Shown here one piece after another: positions 33,758 to 43,946 of a DNA stretch of 64,000 bases. Source of the stretch: Pseudomonas sp. B6002 (lineage in GTDB: Bacteria > Pseudomonadota > Gammaproteobacteria > Pseudomonadales > Pseudomonadaceae); contig NZ_JACAOY010000011.1 in NCBI RefSeq assembly GCF_013385985.1, positions 107,039 through 171,038 on the forward strand, given 5' to 3'. Position 1 is the stretch's first letter, and every line of letters starts with the position of its first letter. The position numbers and the translations under genes are program-made. Under the pieces are notes generated by a model. It worked only from the letters and a program-made list of their open reading frames with translations, ran no database searches and had not been told where the DNA came from.

Positions 33758-33806
33758 TGAATTGTGTGTTGCTCAGTAGTTTTTGGGTTTTCCTAAAGCC
33801 CAGGCA

Positions 33807-33836
33807 TAAAAAAAGCACCCCGAAGGGTGCTTTTTT
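33807..33836. terminator. Bidirectional terminator
   Basis: GCACCC CGAA GGGTGC with A7 on the left and T6 on the right. It serves suhB on the minus strand and can end transcripts arriving from the left. Confidence 0.88.
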
Positions 33837-33848
33837 GTGCCCGCTCGC

Positions 33849-34664
33849 TTAGCGCTTCAGCGAGGCCGGCAGGTGCGGCTGGATCGCCGTCAGTACTGCC
33901 TTGAAGCATTTGGTGTTACCGGCAACCACGTGGCCTTTCTCAAGGAAGTCATGACCACCGGTGAAGTCGCTCACCAGGCCGCCCGCTTCCTGGATCAGCA
34001 GAGCGCCTGCTGCCATGTCCCACTCGGACAGGCCCGACTCCCAGAATGCATCGAAGCGACCAGCGGCCACATACGCCAGGTCCAGGCTTGCAGCGCCAGC
34101 GCGACGGATGCCAGCGGTCTGGCCAACCAGGGCGCGGAACATGCCCAGGTAGTTTTCCAGGTTGTCCATCTGGTCATCACGGAATGGGAAGCCGGTGCCC
34201 AGCAGGGCGCCGTCCAGGCTGGTGCGACCGCTGACGCGCAGGCGACGACCATTCAGTTGGGCGCCACGGCCACGGCTGGCAGTGAATTCTTCTTGGCGGA
34301 CTGGGTCCAGAACAACGGCGTGTTCCAGGCGGCCACGGTATTTGCACGCGATGCTCACGGCAAAGTGCGGGATGCCGCGCAGGAAGTTGGTGGTGCCATC
34401 CAGTGGGTCGATGATCCACAGGTAGTCTTCGCCTTCACCGCTGCCTTTGTGCAGGCCGGTTTCTTCGCCGAGGATCCCGTGGGTAGGGTAGGCCTTGCGC
34501 AGGGCGTCGATGATTTTTTGTTCGGCGGCGCGATCCACCTCGGATACGTAATCCTTGGCGTCTTTTTCGTCGACCTTGATGGTATCCAGGCGCTCGATGG
34601 AGCGGAAGATCAATTCACTGGCGCTGCGGGCGGCGCGCAGCGCGATATTCAGCATGGGCTGCAT
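33849..34664 (-). CDS. suhB: Inositol-1-monophosphatase family protein SuhB
   Basis: A 271-aa Mg-dependent phosphatase. Metal-site blocks are GILGEETG, WIIDPLDGTTNFLRG and WDMAAGALLIQEAGG. It hydrolyses inositol phosphates, and in gammaproteobacteria SuhB also assists rRNA antitermination. The ATG at 34664 has AGGTGA upstream. It is divergent from trmJ. Confidence 0.97.
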   Translation of the reverse strand: MQPMLNIALRAARSASELIFRSIERLDTIKVDEKDAKDYVSEVDRAAEQKIIDALRKAYPTHGILGEETGLHKGSGEGEDYLWIIDPLDGTTNFLRGIPHFAVSIACKYRGRLEHAVVLDPVRQEEFTASRGRGAQLNGRRLRVSGRTSLDGALLGTGFPFRDDQMDNLENYLGMFRALVGQTAGIRRAGAASLDLAYVAAGRFDAFWESGLSEWDMAAGALLIQEAGGLVSDFTGGHDFLEKGHVVAGNTKCFKAVLTAIQPHLPASLKR

Positions 34665-34809
34665 GGATGTGTCACCTAAGGTTGTTAAAGAAAGCCGAGC
34701 ATTCTAGCAGAAACTTTCTTCAGGTGAAGGACGACGTTAGCTTTCATGGCATAACCTTAGGCTGTTCTGTAAGATTTGCTCCCCTTTCCCGTGTCCGAGA
34801 GCGCCTCCC

Positions 34810-35580
34810 TTGCTGCAAAACATTCGTGTCGTCTTGGTCAATACCAGTCATCCCGGCAACATCGGCGGGGTGGCGCGAGCCATGAAAAACATGGGGTTGA
34901 CGCGCCTGGTGCTGGTCGACCCGCGCGTGTTCCCGCACCACGAGGCTGATGCCCGTGCATCGGGTGCCAATGATCTGCTTGAAAAAGCCCAGGTCGTCGC
35001 CACCTTGGAAGATGCCTTGGTCGGCTGCAATTTGGTGCTAGGCACCAGTGCTCGCGACCGTCGCATCCCCTGGCCGCTGCTGGATCCGCGTGAATGCGGG
35101 ACCAAAGTGGTCGAGGAGGCCGCAGGCGGCGCTGAAATCGCCTTGGTCTTTGGTCGTGAGGACTCCGGCCTGACCAATGAAGAGCTGCAGCGATGTCATT
35201 ACCACGTGCATATCCCATCGGACCCAGGGTTCAGCTCGCTGAACCTTGGGGCGGCGGTGCAGGTGTTGACCTACGAAGTGCGCATGGCCTGGTTGGCCGC
35301 TGCTGGCCAGCCGAGCAAGGTAGAGAAGGAAGAGGTTGCGTCGACCAAGAGTGGTGAGTTGGCCACCATGGACGAGCTGGAGCGATTCTATGAGCACCTG
35401 GAACAAACCCTGGTGGCCATCGAGTTCCTCGATCCGGAAAAACCACGGCACTTGATGGCGCGCCTGCGTCGCCTTTACGGACGTAGCTCGGTCAGTCGGG
35501 CGGAAATGAATATATTGCGTGGCATCCTCACGGAAACCCAGAAAGCGGCCCGTGGCGAGCTGCTTAAGCGGAAGGATTAA
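34810..35580 (+). CDS. trmJ: tRNA (cytidine/uridine-2'-O)-methyltransferase TrmJ
   Basis: A 256-aa SPOUT methyltransferase acting on position 32 of tRNAs. Signatures are [35 protein letters not shown] and [19 protein letters not shown]. It starts at a TTG (LLQNIRVVL); no upstream ATG is in frame before the motif. The C-terminal third is the tRNA-binding extension of the family. cysE begins 2 bp after its stop. Confidence 0.96.
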   Translation: MLQNIRVVLVNTSHPGNIGGVARAMKNMGLTRLVLVDPRVFPHHEADARASGANDLLEKAQVVATLEDALVGCNLVLGTSARDRRIPWPLLDPRECGTKVVEEAAGGAEIALVFGREDSGLTNEELQRCHYHVHIPSDPGFSSLNLGAAVQVLTYEVRMAWLAAAGQPSKVEKEEVASTKSGELATMDELERFYEHLEQTLVAIEFLDPEKPRHLMARLRRLYGRSSVSRAEMNILRGILTETQKAARGELLKRKD

Positions 35581-35582
35581 AA

Positions 35583-36365
35583 ATGTTCGAGCGTTTGCGA
35601 GAAGATATCCAGAGTGTTTTCCACCGTGACCCGGCGGCGCGCAACGCCTTTGAAGTGCTGACCTGCTACCCGGGCATGCACGCGATCTGGATTCACCGGT
35701 TGTCCGGTGCCCTGTGGGGCATGGGCTGGAAATGGATGGCGCGGCTGGTCTCGAACTTCGGACGCTGGCTGACCGGGATCGAGATTCACCCGGGTGCCAA
35801 GGTGGGTCGCCGCTTCTTTATCGATCACGGTATGGGCATCGTGATTGGCGAAACCGCCGAGATCGGCGATGACGTGACCCTTTATCAGGGCGTGACCCTG
35901 GGCGGCACCAGCTGGAACAAAGGCAAGCGCCACCCGACGCTGGGTGATGGCGTGGTGGTGGGGGCGGGCGCCAAGGTGCTCGGCCCGTTTACTGTTGGTG
36001 CGGGTGCCAAGGTCGGCTCCAATGCGGTGGTGACCAAGGCGGTTCCGCCCGGCGCTACCGTTGTCGGTATCCCGGGTCGAATTATCGTCAAGCCCGAAGC
36101 AGGTGATGAGCAGGAAGCCAAGCGCAAGGCCATGGCCGAGAAAATCGGCTTCGATGCCTATGGCGTCAGCGAAGACATGCCTGACCCGGTGGCCCGGGCC
36201 ATCGGCCAGTTGCTCGATCATTTGCAGGCCGTGGATGGCAAGCTGGACGGCATGTGCGGTGCGTTGAAGGATCTCGGCAGTCCTTACTGTGCGAAAGATC
36301 TGCCTGAGCTGCGCGAAGAAGATTTCGCCGAGATCAAGGCCGAAACCAATCAGCAAGCCAGCTGA
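35583..36365 (+). CDS. cysE: Serine O-acetyltransferase
   Basis: A 260-aa enzyme making O-acetylserine for cysteine synthesis. The left-handed beta-helix hexapeptide repeats run from about residue 65 ([20 protein letters not shown]) through [20 protein letters not shown] and end with [10 protein letters not shown]. Catalytic His is in FIDHGMGIV. The C-terminal ~70 residues are a Pseudomonas-type extension. Its placement before isc fits a shared role in supplying cysteine sulfur. Confidence 0.97.
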   Translation: MFERLREDIQSVFHRDPAARNAFEVLTCYPGMHAIWIHRLSGALWGMGWKWMARLVSNFGRWLTGIEIHPGAKVGRRFFIDHGMGIVIGETAEIGDDVTLYQGVTLGGTSWNKGKRHPTLGDGVVVGAGAKVLGPFTVGAGAKVGSNAVVTKAVPPGATVVGIPGRIIVKPEAGDEQEAKRKAMAEKIGFDAYGVSEDMPDPVARAIGQLLDHLQAVDGKLDGMCGALKDLGSPYCAKDLPELREEDFAEIKAETNQQAS

Positions 36366-36375
36366 AATACTCCCT

Positions 36376-36459
36376 GGTAGGAGTCCGGCTTGCCGGCGAT
36401 GGCATCTTCAGGGTCGCAATCGCCGCGGTGCGACGATTCGACAAGCCGGGCTCCTACAA
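36376..36459. repeat. REP pair (inverted)
   Basis: GGTAGGAGTCCGGCTTGCCG and its inverted partner ending AAGCCGGGCTCCTACA, between cysE and the isc promoter region. Confidence 0.85.
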
Positions 36460-36543
36460 GGTGTACGCTTTATCGGCCACATGATGTTGAATGTGCCATT
36501 ACCCCTCGCACCCTGCTATGATTCGCGCGCCCTTTTTACGGGT

Positions 36544-36601
36544 AATCCTGACTAAAGTACTAGGTCTTATAGTTGACTTAAATACTCGGGAATCGCATAC
36601 T
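36544..36601 (+). promoter_or_regulatory. isc promoter with two candidate IscR type 1 sites
   Basis: TTGACT (36573-36578) and CATACT (36596-36601) are spaced by 17 bp. Two IscR type 1-like sites overlap the -35 region: ATCCTGACTAAAGTACTAGG from 36545 and ATAGTTGACTTAAATACTCG from 36569. The paired sites predict repression of the operon by [2Fe-2S]-IscR. Confidence 0.75.
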
Positions 36602-36634
36602 TGCTCCCATTCTGAAACACCTTGGTACTTGTCC

Positions 36635-37126
36635 ATGAGACTGACTACAAAAGGCCGATACGCGGTGACCGCCATGCTTGACCTGGCCTTGCACGCGCAA
36701 ACTGGGCCGGTGTCCCTGGCCGATATCTCCGAGCGCCAAGGCATTTCCCTGTCCTACCTCGAGCAACTGTTCGCCAAATTGCGCCGTAGCAATCTGGTTT
36801 CCAGTGTGCGTGGGCCGGGTGGCGGCTATCAGTTGTCCCGCGACATGCAGGGCATCCAGGTAGCGCAGGTGATCGATGCGGTCAACGAATCCGTCGATGC
36901 CACCAAATGCCAGGGTTTGGGTGATTGCCACGCCGGCGACACCTGCCTGACGCACCACCTGTGGTGTGACTTGAGCCTGCAGATCCATGAGTTTTTGAGT
37001 GGTATCAGCTTGGCTGATCTTGTGACTCGCCGTGAGGTGCAAGAAGTAGCCCAGCGTCAGGACCAGCGCCGTTGCAACACCAAGGCGCCGCGTCTGGACA
37101 AGATTGAAGCGTCCGCCGTCGAGTGA
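36635..37126 (+). CDS. iscR: Iron-sulfur cluster regulator IscR
   Basis: A 163-aa Rrf2-family regulator. The winged helix includes [35 protein letters not shown] and [12 protein letters not shown]. The [2Fe-2S] ligands are the three cysteines of [14 protein letters not shown], with the nearby H (THHLWCDL) as the fourth. It senses cluster supply and represses the isc operon. Confidence 0.98.
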   Translation: MRLTTKGRYAVTAMLDLALHAQTGPVSLADISERQGISLSYLEQLFAKLRRSNLVSSVRGPGGGYQLSRDMQGIQVAQVIDAVNESVDATKCQGLGDCHAGDTCLTHHLWCDLSLQIHEFLSGISLADLVTRREVQEVAQRQDQRRCNTKAPRLDKIEASAVE

Positions 37127-37176
37127 CAGCCGAAGAGCTAACGGCACGCCAGCCAGCCTGATTTAGGAGAAAGTCC

Positions 37177-38391
37177 ATGAAATTGCCGATTTACCTTGAT
37201 TACTCTGCGACCACCCCGGTTGATCCGCGTGTCGCGCAAAAGATGAGCGAATGCCTGCTGGTTGACGGAAACTTCGGCAACCCAGCCTCCCGTTCCCACG
37301 TATTCGGCTGGAAAGCCGAGGAAGCGGTCGAGAACGCTCGTCGCCAAGTCGCCGACCTGGTTAATGCCGACCCACGCGAAATCGTCTGGACTTCCGGTGC
37401 TACCGAGTCCGACAACCTGGCAATCAAGGGCGCGGCGCATTTCTACGCGACCAAAGGCAAGCACCTGATCACCACCAAGATTGAGCACAAGGCTGTCCTC
37501 GACACCATGCGCCAACTGGAGCGTGAAGGTTTCGAGGTCACCTACCTCGAGCCAACCACCGACGGTATCGTCACCCCGGCCATGATCGAAGCGGCCCTGC
37601 GTGAAGACACCATCCTGGTTTCCGTGATCCATGTGAACAACGAAATCGGCACCATCAACGACATCGCGGCCATTGGCGAGCTGACCCGCTCCAAGGGCGT
37701 GCTGCTGCACGTCGACGCTGCCCAGTCCACCGGCAAGGTCGACATTGACCTGTCGAAGCTGAAAGTCGACCTGATGTCGTTCTCTGCCCACAAGACCTAC
37801 GGCCCTAAAGGCATCGGCGCGCTGTACGTGAGCCGCAAGCCACGTGTGCGCATCGAAGCCACCATGCACGGCGGCGGTCACGAGCGCGGCATGCGTTCGG
37901 GCACCCTGGCGACCCACCAGATCGTCGGCATGGGCGAAGCCTTCCGCGTAGCCAAGGAAGACATGGCTGCCGAAAATATCCGCATCAAAGCCCTGAGCGA
38001 CCGTTTCTACAAGCAGGTCGAAGGCCTTGAAGAGCTGTACATCAACGGCAGCATGACCGCCCGTGTACCGCACAACCTGAATTTGAGCTTCAACTACGTC
38101 GAAGGCGAGTCGCTGATCATGGCGCTCAAGGACCTGGCGGTTTCGTCCGGTTCGGCCTGCACCTCGGCATCCCTTGAGCCTTCGTACGTACTGCGCGCCC
38201 TAGGCCGCAACGACGAACTGGCACACAGCTCGATCCGCTTTACGTTCGGCCGTTTCACCACCGAAGAGCAAGTCGACTACGCCGCGCAGAAAGTCTGCGA
38301 AGCCGTCAACAAGCTGCGCGTTCTGTCGCCGCTGTGGGACATGTACAAAGACGGTGTCGATATTTCCAAGATCGAGTGGGCGGCACACTAA
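37177..38391 (+). CDS. iscS: Cysteine desulfurase IscS
   Basis: A 404-aa PLP enzyme that takes sulfur from cysteine for cluster assembly and tRNA thiolation. PLP lysine lies in [18 protein letters not shown], and the mobile catalytic cysteine in [25 protein letters not shown] precedes the ATG. A REP-like hairpin separates it from iscU. Confidence 0.98.
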   Translation: MKLPIYLDYSATTPVDPRVAQKMSECLLVDGNFGNPASRSHVFGWKAEEAVENARRQVADLVNADPREIVWTSGATESDNLAIKGAAHFYATKGKHLITTKIEHKAVLDTMRQLEREGFEVTYLEPTTDGIVTPAMIEAALREDTILVSVIHVNNEIGTINDIAAIGELTRSKGVLLHVDAAQSTGKVDIDLSKLKVDLMSFSAHKTYGPKGIGALYVSRKPRVRIEATMHGGGHERGMRSGTLATHQIVGMGEAFRVAKEDMAAENIRIKALSDRFYKQVEGLEELYINGSMTARVPHNLNLSFNYVEGESLIMALKDLAVSSGSACTSASLEPSYVLRALGRNDELAHSSIRFTFGRFTTEEQVDYAAQKVCEAVNKLRVLSPLWDMYKDGVDISKIEWAAH

Positions 38392-38412
38392 CTATAGAAG
38401 CCGCCACCCCAG

Positions 38413-38454
38413 CTCTGTAGGAACGTGGCGGAAAACGCAGGCGTTTCTACAGGG
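38413..38454. repeat. REP-derived hairpin in the iscS-iscU gap
   Basis: CTGTAGGAACG and CGTTTCTACAG form an 11-bp stem (one G-U pair) enclosing 16 nt. The arms resemble REP ends with a degenerate centre. It lies in the transcribed spacer of the isc operon. Confidence 0.65.
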
Positions 38455-38490
38455 TTCCAGAGCGGCCCTGATGAGTGAGGATTCAGTACC

Positions 38491-38877
38491 ATGGCTTATA
38501 GCGAAAAGGTCATCGACCACTACGAAAACCCGCGTAACGTCGGCAAGATGGACGCGGAAGACCCAGATGTCGGCACCGGCATGGTCGGCGCCCCGGCGTG
38601 CGGCGACGTGATGCGCCTGCAGATCAAGGTCAACGACGCGGGCGTTATCGAAGACGCCAAGTTCAAGACCTACGGCTGCGGTTCGGCCATCGCCTCCAGC
38701 TCCCTGGCGACCGAATGGATGAAAGGCAAGACCCTGGATGAGGCTGTCACTATCAGCAACACCCAGCTGGCCGAAGAACTGGCCCTGCCGCCAGTGAAAA
38801 TCCACTGCTCGGTACTCGCAGAAGACGCCATCAAGGCAGCTGTTCGCGACTACAAGCAGAAGAAAGGCTTGATCTAA
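38491..38877 (+). CDS. iscU: Iron-sulfur scaffold protein IscU
   Basis: A 128-aa scaffold on which [2Fe-2S] clusters are built. The three cysteines lie in [21 protein letters not shown] and [16 protein letters not shown], the HscA-recognition motif, precedes the last one. Confidence 0.99.
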   Translation: MAYSEKVIDHYENPRNVGKMDAEDPDVGTGMVGAPACGDVMRLQIKVNDAGVIEDAKFKTYGCGSAIASSSLATEWMKGKTLDEAVTISNTQLAEELALPPVKIHCSVLAEDAIKAAVRDYKQKKGLI

Positions 38878-38905
38878 GCATTTGGCGACGAGTAAGGAGT
38901 CAACG

Positions 38906-39229
38906 ATGGCTATCAGCATGACAGAAGCGGCTGCGCAGCACATTCGCCGCTCCCTGAATGGGCGCGGTAAAGGTGAGGGGATTCGTCTGGGTGTTCGCAC
39001 CACGGGCTGTTCCGGCCTTGCCTACGTGCTGGAGTTTGTCGACGAGGTGGTTGCGGAAGACCAGGTGTTCGAAAGTCACGGCGAAAAAGTGATCATCGAC
39101 CCTAAAAGCCTGACCTACCTGGACGGCACCGAACTCGATTTCGTCAAGGAAGGGTTGAACGAAGGCTTCAAGTTCAACAACCCCAACGTGCGCGGTGAAT
39201 GTGGCTGCGGCGAAAGCTTCAACATCTGA
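38906..39229 (+). CDS. iscA: Iron-sulfur assembly protein IscA
   Basis: A 107-aa A-type carrier. The cysteines of [14 protein letters not shown] and the C-terminal GECGCGESF are conserved. AAGGAG lies eight bases before the ATG. Confidence 0.98.
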   Translation: MAISMTEAAAQHIRRSLNGRGKGEGIRLGVRTTGCSGLAYVLEFVDEVVAEDQVFESHGEKVIIDPKSLTYLDGTELDFVKEGLNEGFKFNNPNVRGECGCGESFNI

Positions 39230-39237
39230 GGCTATTC

Positions 39238-39759
39238 GTGGGTACTCCTTGTCATTTCGCTTTATTCGAGCTGCAGCCGAGCTTTCGCCTGGACCTCGAG
39301 CAGCTTGCCACGCGCTACCGAGAATTGGCGCGTGGCGTGCATCCAGACCGCTTCGCTGACGCTTCCGAGCGTGAGCAGCGCGTGGCGCTGGAGAAGTCGG
39401 CCAGCCTCAACGAAGCCTATCAGACGCTGAAAAACCCACCCAAGCGTGCGCGCTATCTGCTCGCAATGAACGGTGGGGAGTTGCCGCTTGAAGTCACGGT
39501 GCACGATCCGGACTTTCTGATGCAGCAGATGCAATGGCGCGAAGAACTCGAAGACTTGCAGGACGAAGCTGACCTAGCGGGTGTCGCGGTCTTCAAACGT
39601 CGTCTGAAAACGGCCCAGGACGAGCTCAACGAAAGCTTCGCAGCCTGTTGGGATGATGCAGCGCAACGCGAACAGGCCGAACGCCTGATGCGGCGCATGC
39701 AGTTCCTCGACAAGCTCACCTACGAAGTGCGCCAGCTAGAAGAGCGCCTCGACGATTAA
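39238..39759 (+). CDS. hscB: Co-chaperone HscB
   Basis: A 173-aa J-type protein from a GTG ([12 protein letters not shown]). The J domain has the HPD motif ([10 protein letters not shown]); the C-terminal helical bundle that binds IscU includes [14 protein letters not shown]. It stimulates HscA to release clusters from IscU. The start is 8 bp after iscA. Confidence 0.96.
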   Translation: MGTPCHFALFELQPSFRLDLEQLATRYRELARGVHPDRFADASEREQRVALEKSASLNEAYQTLKNPPKRARYLLAMNGGELPLEVTVHDPDFLMQQMQWREELEDLQDEADLAGVAVFKRRLKTAQDELNESFAACWDDAAQREQAERLMRRMQFLDKLTYEVRQLEERLDD

Positions 39760-39812
39760 CCCCGTGTGCTGCCCGTGATGCACGCCTGATAGACAGATAA
39801 GACCTGATTACC

Positions 39813-41675
39813 ATGGCCCTACTGCAAATCGCCGAACCCGGCCAAAGCCCTCAACCGCACCAGCGTCGCCTGGCGGTCGGGATTGACCTGGGCACCACCA
39901 ATTCCCTGGTTGCTGCCTTGCGCAGCGGCCTGTCCGAGCCGTTGCCCGACGCTGATGGCCAGGTGATCCTGCCGTCTGCCGTGCGCTACCACGCCGATCG
40001 CACCGAAGTCGGTGAGTCGGCCAAGCTGGCAGCGTCTACCGACCCTTTGAACACCGTGCTGTCGGTCAAGCGCTTGATGGGTCGTGGTCTGTCCGACGTC
40101 AAGCAATTGGGTGACCAGCTGCCGTACCGTTTTGTCGGTGGCGAATCCCATATGCCGTTCATCGACACCGTCCAGGGCCCGAAAAGCCCGGTGGAAGTGT
40201 CGGCCGACATCCTCAAGGTGCTGCGCCAGCGTGCGGAAAACACCTTGGGTGGCGAATTGGTCGGTGCGGTGATCACGGTGCCTGCTTACTTCGATGATGC
40301 TCAGCGCCAAGCCACCAAGGACGCGGCGAAGCTTGCCGGCCTGAACGTGCTGCGCCTGCTCAACGAGCCGACTGCGGCGGCTGTGGCCTATGGCCTGGAC
40401 CAGCACGCCGAAGGCCTGGTCGCTATCTATGACCTGGGCGGCGGCACCTTTGATATTTCGATCCTGCGCCTGACCGGCGGTGTCTTCGAAGTGCTGGCCA
40501 CCGGTGGCGACAGCGCCCTGGGCGGCGATGACTTCGACCACGCCATTGCAGGCTGGATCATCAGCAGCGCCGGCTTGTCGGCTGACCTGGACCCGGGCGC
40601 GCAGCGTAACCTGCTGCAAACCGCCTGCGCCGCCAAGGAAGCGCTGACGGATGCTGCTTCTGTTGAGGTTTCCTACGGCAATTGGTCGGCTCAGCTGACC
40701 CGTGAAGCCTTCGATTCGCTCATCGAGCCGATGGTCGCCCGTAGCCTGAAAGCCTGTCGCCGTGCCGTGCGTGACTCCGGTATCGAGCTGGAAGACGTCG
40801 GCGCCGTGGTCATGGTCGGTGGTTCCACACGCGTGCCGCGCGTTCGCGAGGCGGTGGCTGAAGCCTTTGGTCGTCAGCCGCTGACCGAAATCGACCCGGA
40901 TCAAGTGGTGGCCATTGGTGCTGCGATCCAGGCCGATACCTTGGCCGGCAACAAGCGCGATGGTGGCGAACTGCTTCTGCTCGACGTGATTCCGTTGTCC
41001 CTGGGGCTGGAAACCATGGGCGGCCTGATGGAGAAGGTGATTCCACGCAACACCACCATCCCTGTCGCCCGTGCCCAGGACTTCACCACCTACAAAGATG
41101 GCCAGACGGCCATGATGATCCATGTGCTGCAAGGCGAGCGCGAGCTGATCAGCGACTGTCGCTCCCTGGCGCGCTTTGAATTGCGCGGTATCCCGGCCAT
41201 GGTCGCGGGTGCGGCGAAGATTCGCGTGACCTTCCAGGTCGACGCTGACGGCCTGTTGAATGTGGCTGCGCGCGAGCTGGGTTCGGGCGTTGAAGCCAGC
41301 ATCCAGGTCAAGCCGTCTTACGGCCTCACCGACGGTGAAATCGCCAAGATGCTCAAGGACTCCTTCCAATACGCCGGTGACGACAAGGTCGCCCGCGTAT
41401 TGCGTGAGCAGCAAGTGGACGCTCAGCGCCTGCTTGAAGCGGTGCAGGGCGCCCTTGATGTTGATGGTGAGCGCCTGCTGGATGCCGAAGAGCGCATGGT
41501 CATCGACCTGCAGATGCAGGAGCTGGCCGAACTGATGAAAGGCTCCGATGGTTACGCCATCGAGCAACAGACTAAGCGCCTGTCGCAAGTGACCGATGCC
41601 TTTGCCGCCCGTCGTATGGACCAGACGGTCAAAGCCGCTTTGGCGGGACGCAACCTGAATGAAATCGAGGAATAA
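39813..41675 (+). CDS. hscA: Fe-S chaperone HscA
   Basis: A 620-aa Hsp70 dedicated to IscU. The ATPase domain has [27 protein letters not shown] and [17 protein letters not shown]; the linker [18 protein letters not shown] leads to the peptide-binding domain and helical lid. Length is typical. The fdx ATG is 3 bp beyond its stop. Confidence 0.98.
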   Translation: MALLQIAEPGQSPQPHQRRLAVGIDLGTTNSLVAALRSGLSEPLPDADGQVILPSAVRYHADRTEVGESAKLAASTDPLNTVLSVKRLMGRGLSDVKQLGDQLPYRFVGGESHMPFIDTVQGPKSPVEVSADILKVLRQRAENTLGGELVGAVITVPAYFDDAQRQATKDAAKLAGLNVLRLLNEPTAAAVAYGLDQHAEGLVAIYDLGGGTFDISILRLTGGVFEVLATGGDSALGGDDFDHAIAGWIISSAGLSADLDPGAQRNLLQTACAAKEALTDAASVEVSYGNWSAQLTREAFDSLIEPMVARSLKACRRAVRDSGIELEDVGAVVMVGGSTRVPRVREAVAEAFGRQPLTEIDPDQVVAIGAAIQADTLAGNKRDGGELLLLDVIPLSLGLETMGGLMEKVIPRNTTIPVARAQDFTTYKDGQTAMMIHVLQGERELISDCRSLARFELRGIPAMVAGAAKIRVTFQVDADGLLNVAARELGSGVEASIQVKPSYGLTDGEIAKMLKDSFQYAGDDKVARVLREQQVDAQRLLEAVQGALDVDGERLLDAEERMVIDLQMQELAELMKGSDGYAIEQQTKRLSQVTDAFAARRMDQTVKAALAGRNLNEIEE

Positions 41676-41678
41676 TTA

Positions 41679-42020
41679 ATGCCGCAGGTCATTTTTCTGC
41701 CACACGCCGAGCATTGCCCGGACGGTATGGTCGTGGAGGCTGAGACCGGCAAGTCCATCCTCGAAGTTGCCCATGACAACCACATCGAGATCGAAAGTGC
41801 CTGCGGCGGTGTCTGCGCCTGCACCACTTGCCACTGCATCATTCGTGAGGGTTTCAACACCCTGGAAGAAGCTGACGAGCTGGAAGAGGACTTTCTTGAT
41901 CGTGCATGGGGCCTGGAAGCGCATTCGCGCCTAAGCTGTCAGGCAAAGGTCGGAACGGAAGACATCACCGTCGAAATCCCGAAATATTCCCTCAACCATG
42001 CCGCCGAAGCGCCGCATTGA
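41679..42020 (+). CDS. fdx: ISC [2Fe-2S] ferredoxin
   Basis: A 113-aa adrenodoxin-type ferredoxin supplying electrons to IscS/IscU. Cluster ligands follow ACGGVCACTTCHC and LSCQAKV. Immediately downstream of hscA. Confidence 0.98.
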   Translation: MPQVIFLPHAEHCPDGMVVEAETGKSILEVAHDNHIEIESACGGVCACTTCHCIIREGFNTLEEADELEEDFLDRAWGLEAHSRLSCQAKVGTEDITVEIPKYSLNHAAEAPH

Positions 42021-42034
42021 TTCAAGGAAATGTC

Positions 42035-42238
42035 ATGAGCCTGAAATGGGTTGATGTACAAGAAATCGCTATACAACTTGCTGAAGCTCACCCTGAGGTC
42101 AATCCTCTTACCGTGAACTTCGTCAAGTTGCGGGACCTCGTAATGGCGCTGCCGGAATTCGACGACATCCCGGACCGGGGTGGCGAAAAGGTTCTGGAGG
42201 CGATTCAGGGTCTGTGGATAGAAGAAGCAGACGACTGA
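42035..42238 (+). CDS. iscX: Fe-S assembly protein IscX
   Basis: A 67-aa acidic protein binding IscS and iron and tuning desulfurase activity. Blocks are LKWVDVQEIAIQLAE, VNFVKLRDLVMAL and GGEKVLEAIQGLWIEE. AAGGAAA is the ribosome site. It is the last isc gene. Confidence 0.97.
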   Translation: MSLKWVDVQEIAIQLAEAHPEVNPLTVNFVKLRDLVMALPEFDDIPDRGGEKVLEAIQGLWIEEADD

Positions 42239-42270
42239 GCCGCATTTTTACGCAGTTAGGCAATACCCAA

Positions 42271-42303
42271 TAACCCGCGTATAATTCGCGGGTTTAATTT
42301 TTC
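42271..42303 (+). terminator. isc terminator containing the ndk -10 element
   Basis: AACCCGCG / CGCGGGTT stem followed by TAATTTTT. The loop and its edge spell TATAAT (42280-42285). A candidate -35 TTAGGC lies at 42256-42261 with an 18-bp spacer. The same 30 bp may thus end isc and start ndk. Confidence 0.7.
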
Positions 42304-42330
42304 GTAAATTACCGTTTCTGGAGTTACACC

Positions 42331-42756
42331 ATGGCTGTTCAACGTACTTTCTCCATCATCAAGCCTGACGCTGTTGCAAAAAACGTCATCGGCGAGATCA
42401 CCACTCGTTTCGAAAAAGCCGGCCTGAAGGTTGTAGCTTCGAAACTCAAGCAACTGTCCAAGGCTGAAGCTGAAGGCTTCTACGCTGAGCACAGCGCTCG
42501 TGGTTTCTTCGGCGACCTGGTTGCCTTCATGATCTCCGGTCCTGTTGTTGTTCAGGTTCTGGAAGGCGAAAACGCTATCGCTCTGAACCGTGAGCTGATG
42601 GGCGCTACCAACCCTAAAGAAGCAGCTGCTGGCACCATCCGTGCTGACTTCGCTGAGTCCATCGACGCCAACGCTGTTCACGGTTCGGACTCCGAAGCCG
42701 CTGCTGCTCGCGAAATCGCTTACTTTTTCGCTGCTACTGAAGTAACCGCTCGCTAA
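42331..42756 (+). CDS. ndk: Nucleoside diphosphate kinase
   Basis: A 141-aa enzyme balancing NTP pools. Signatures are [15 protein letters not shown] and the active-site His in [18 protein letters not shown]. Own promoter predicted in the upstream terminator. Confidence 0.99.
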   Translation: MAVQRTFSIIKPDAVAKNVIGEITTRFEKAGLKVVASKLKQLSKAEAEGFYAEHSARGFFGDLVAFMISGPVVVQVLEGENAIALNRELMGATNPKEAAAGTIRADFAESIDANAVHGSDSEAAAAREIAYFFAATEVTAR

Positions 42757-42785
42757 GCATCGGCTTAAAGAGTGAGGGTGAATCC

Positions 42786-43934
42786 ATGACTACATCGACT
42801 GTTAAAACCAACCTGCTGGGTCTGACTCAGCCGGAAATGGAGAAATTCTTCGACTCAATCGGGGAGAAGCGTTTCCGTGCCGGTCAGGTAATGAAGTGGA
42901 TTCACCACTTTGGCGTCGACGATTTCGACGCCATGACGAACGTCAGCAAGGCCCTGCGCGACAAGCTCAAGGCCATTGCTGAGGTCCGTGGTCCCGAAGT
43001 GGTCAGCGAGGACATCTCCAGCGACGGCACCCGTAAGTGGGTGGTGCGCGTGGCGTCCGGCAGCTGCGTCGAGACCGTGTACATTCCCCAGGGCAAGCGC
43101 GGCACCTTGTGCGTTTCGTCCCAGGCAGGCTGTGCCCTGGACTGCAGTTTCTGCTCCACCGGCAAGCAAGGCTTCAATAGCAACCTCACCGCCGCCGAAG
43201 TCATCGGCCAGGTGTGGATTGCCAACAAATCCTTTGGCAGCGTCCCGGCGACCGTCGACCGTGCCATCACCAACGTGGTGATGATGGGCATGGGTGAGCC
43301 GCTGCTGAACTTCGACAACGTCATTTCGGCCATGCACCTGATGATGGACGACCTGGGGTACGGCATCTCCAAGCGCCGTGTAACCCTGTCGACCTCCGGC
43401 GTGGTCCCGATGATCGATGAGCTGGCCAAGCACATCGACGTCTCCCTGGCGCTGTCGCTGCACGCACCCAATGACGCATTGCGTAACCAATTGGTGCCGA
43501 TCAACAAGAAGTATCCGCTTAAGATGCTGCTCGAATCTTGCCAGCGCTACATGGCAACCCTCGGCGAAAAGCGTGTGTTGACCATTGAGTACACACTGCT
43601 CAAGGACATCAACGACAAGGTCGAGCACGCGGTCGAGATGATCGAGTTGCTCAAGGACACGCCGTGCAAGATCAACCTGATTCCGTTTAACCCGTTTCCC
43701 CATTCTGGCTACGAGCGGCCGAGCAACAACGCCATCCGCCGTTTCCAGGATCAACTGCACCAGGCTGGCTACAACGTCACCGTCCGCACCACCCGTGGTG
43801 AAGACATCGACGCTGCCTGTGGCCAATTGGTAGGGCAGGTAATGGACCGCACCCGCCGCAGCGAACGTTATATCGCCGGACGCGAACAGAACGCCGCCGA
43901 CGATTTACCGCTGATTGCTGTGAATCGAATCTGA
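42786..43934 (+). CDS. rlmN: Dual-specificity 23S rRNA/tRNA adenine-C2 methyltransferase RlmN
   Basis: A 382-aa radical-SAM methyltransferase for A2503 of 23S rRNA and A37 of some tRNAs. The 4Fe-4S motif CALDCSFC is in [32 protein letters not shown] and the C-terminal catalytic Cys of [13 protein letters not shown] are present. Confidence 0.98.
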   Translation: MTTSTVKTNLLGLTQPEMEKFFDSIGEKRFRAGQVMKWIHHFGVDDFDAMTNVSKALRDKLKAIAEVRGPEVVSEDISSDGTRKWVVRVASGSCVETVYIPQGKRGTLCVSSQAGCALDCSFCSTGKQGFNSNLTAAEVIGQVWIANKSFGSVPATVDRAITNVVMMGMGEPLLNFDNVISAMHLMMDDLGYGISKRRVTLSTSGVVPMIDELAKHIDVSLALSLHAPNDALRNQLVPINKKYPLKMLLESCQRYMATLGEKRVLTIEYTLLKDINDKVEHAVEMIELLKDTPCKINLIPFNPFPHSGYERPSNNAIRRFQDQLHQAGYNVTVRTTRGEDIDAACGQLVGQVMDRTRRSERYIAGREQNAADDLPLIAVNRI

Positions 43935-43946
43935 GAGAGGATCTCT

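Noticed and set aside
39819-41588. 589-codon antisense ORF inside hscA
   Set aside because: A mirror frame of a strongly biased GC-rich gene; the His/Gln-rich product is typical of antisense artefacts.
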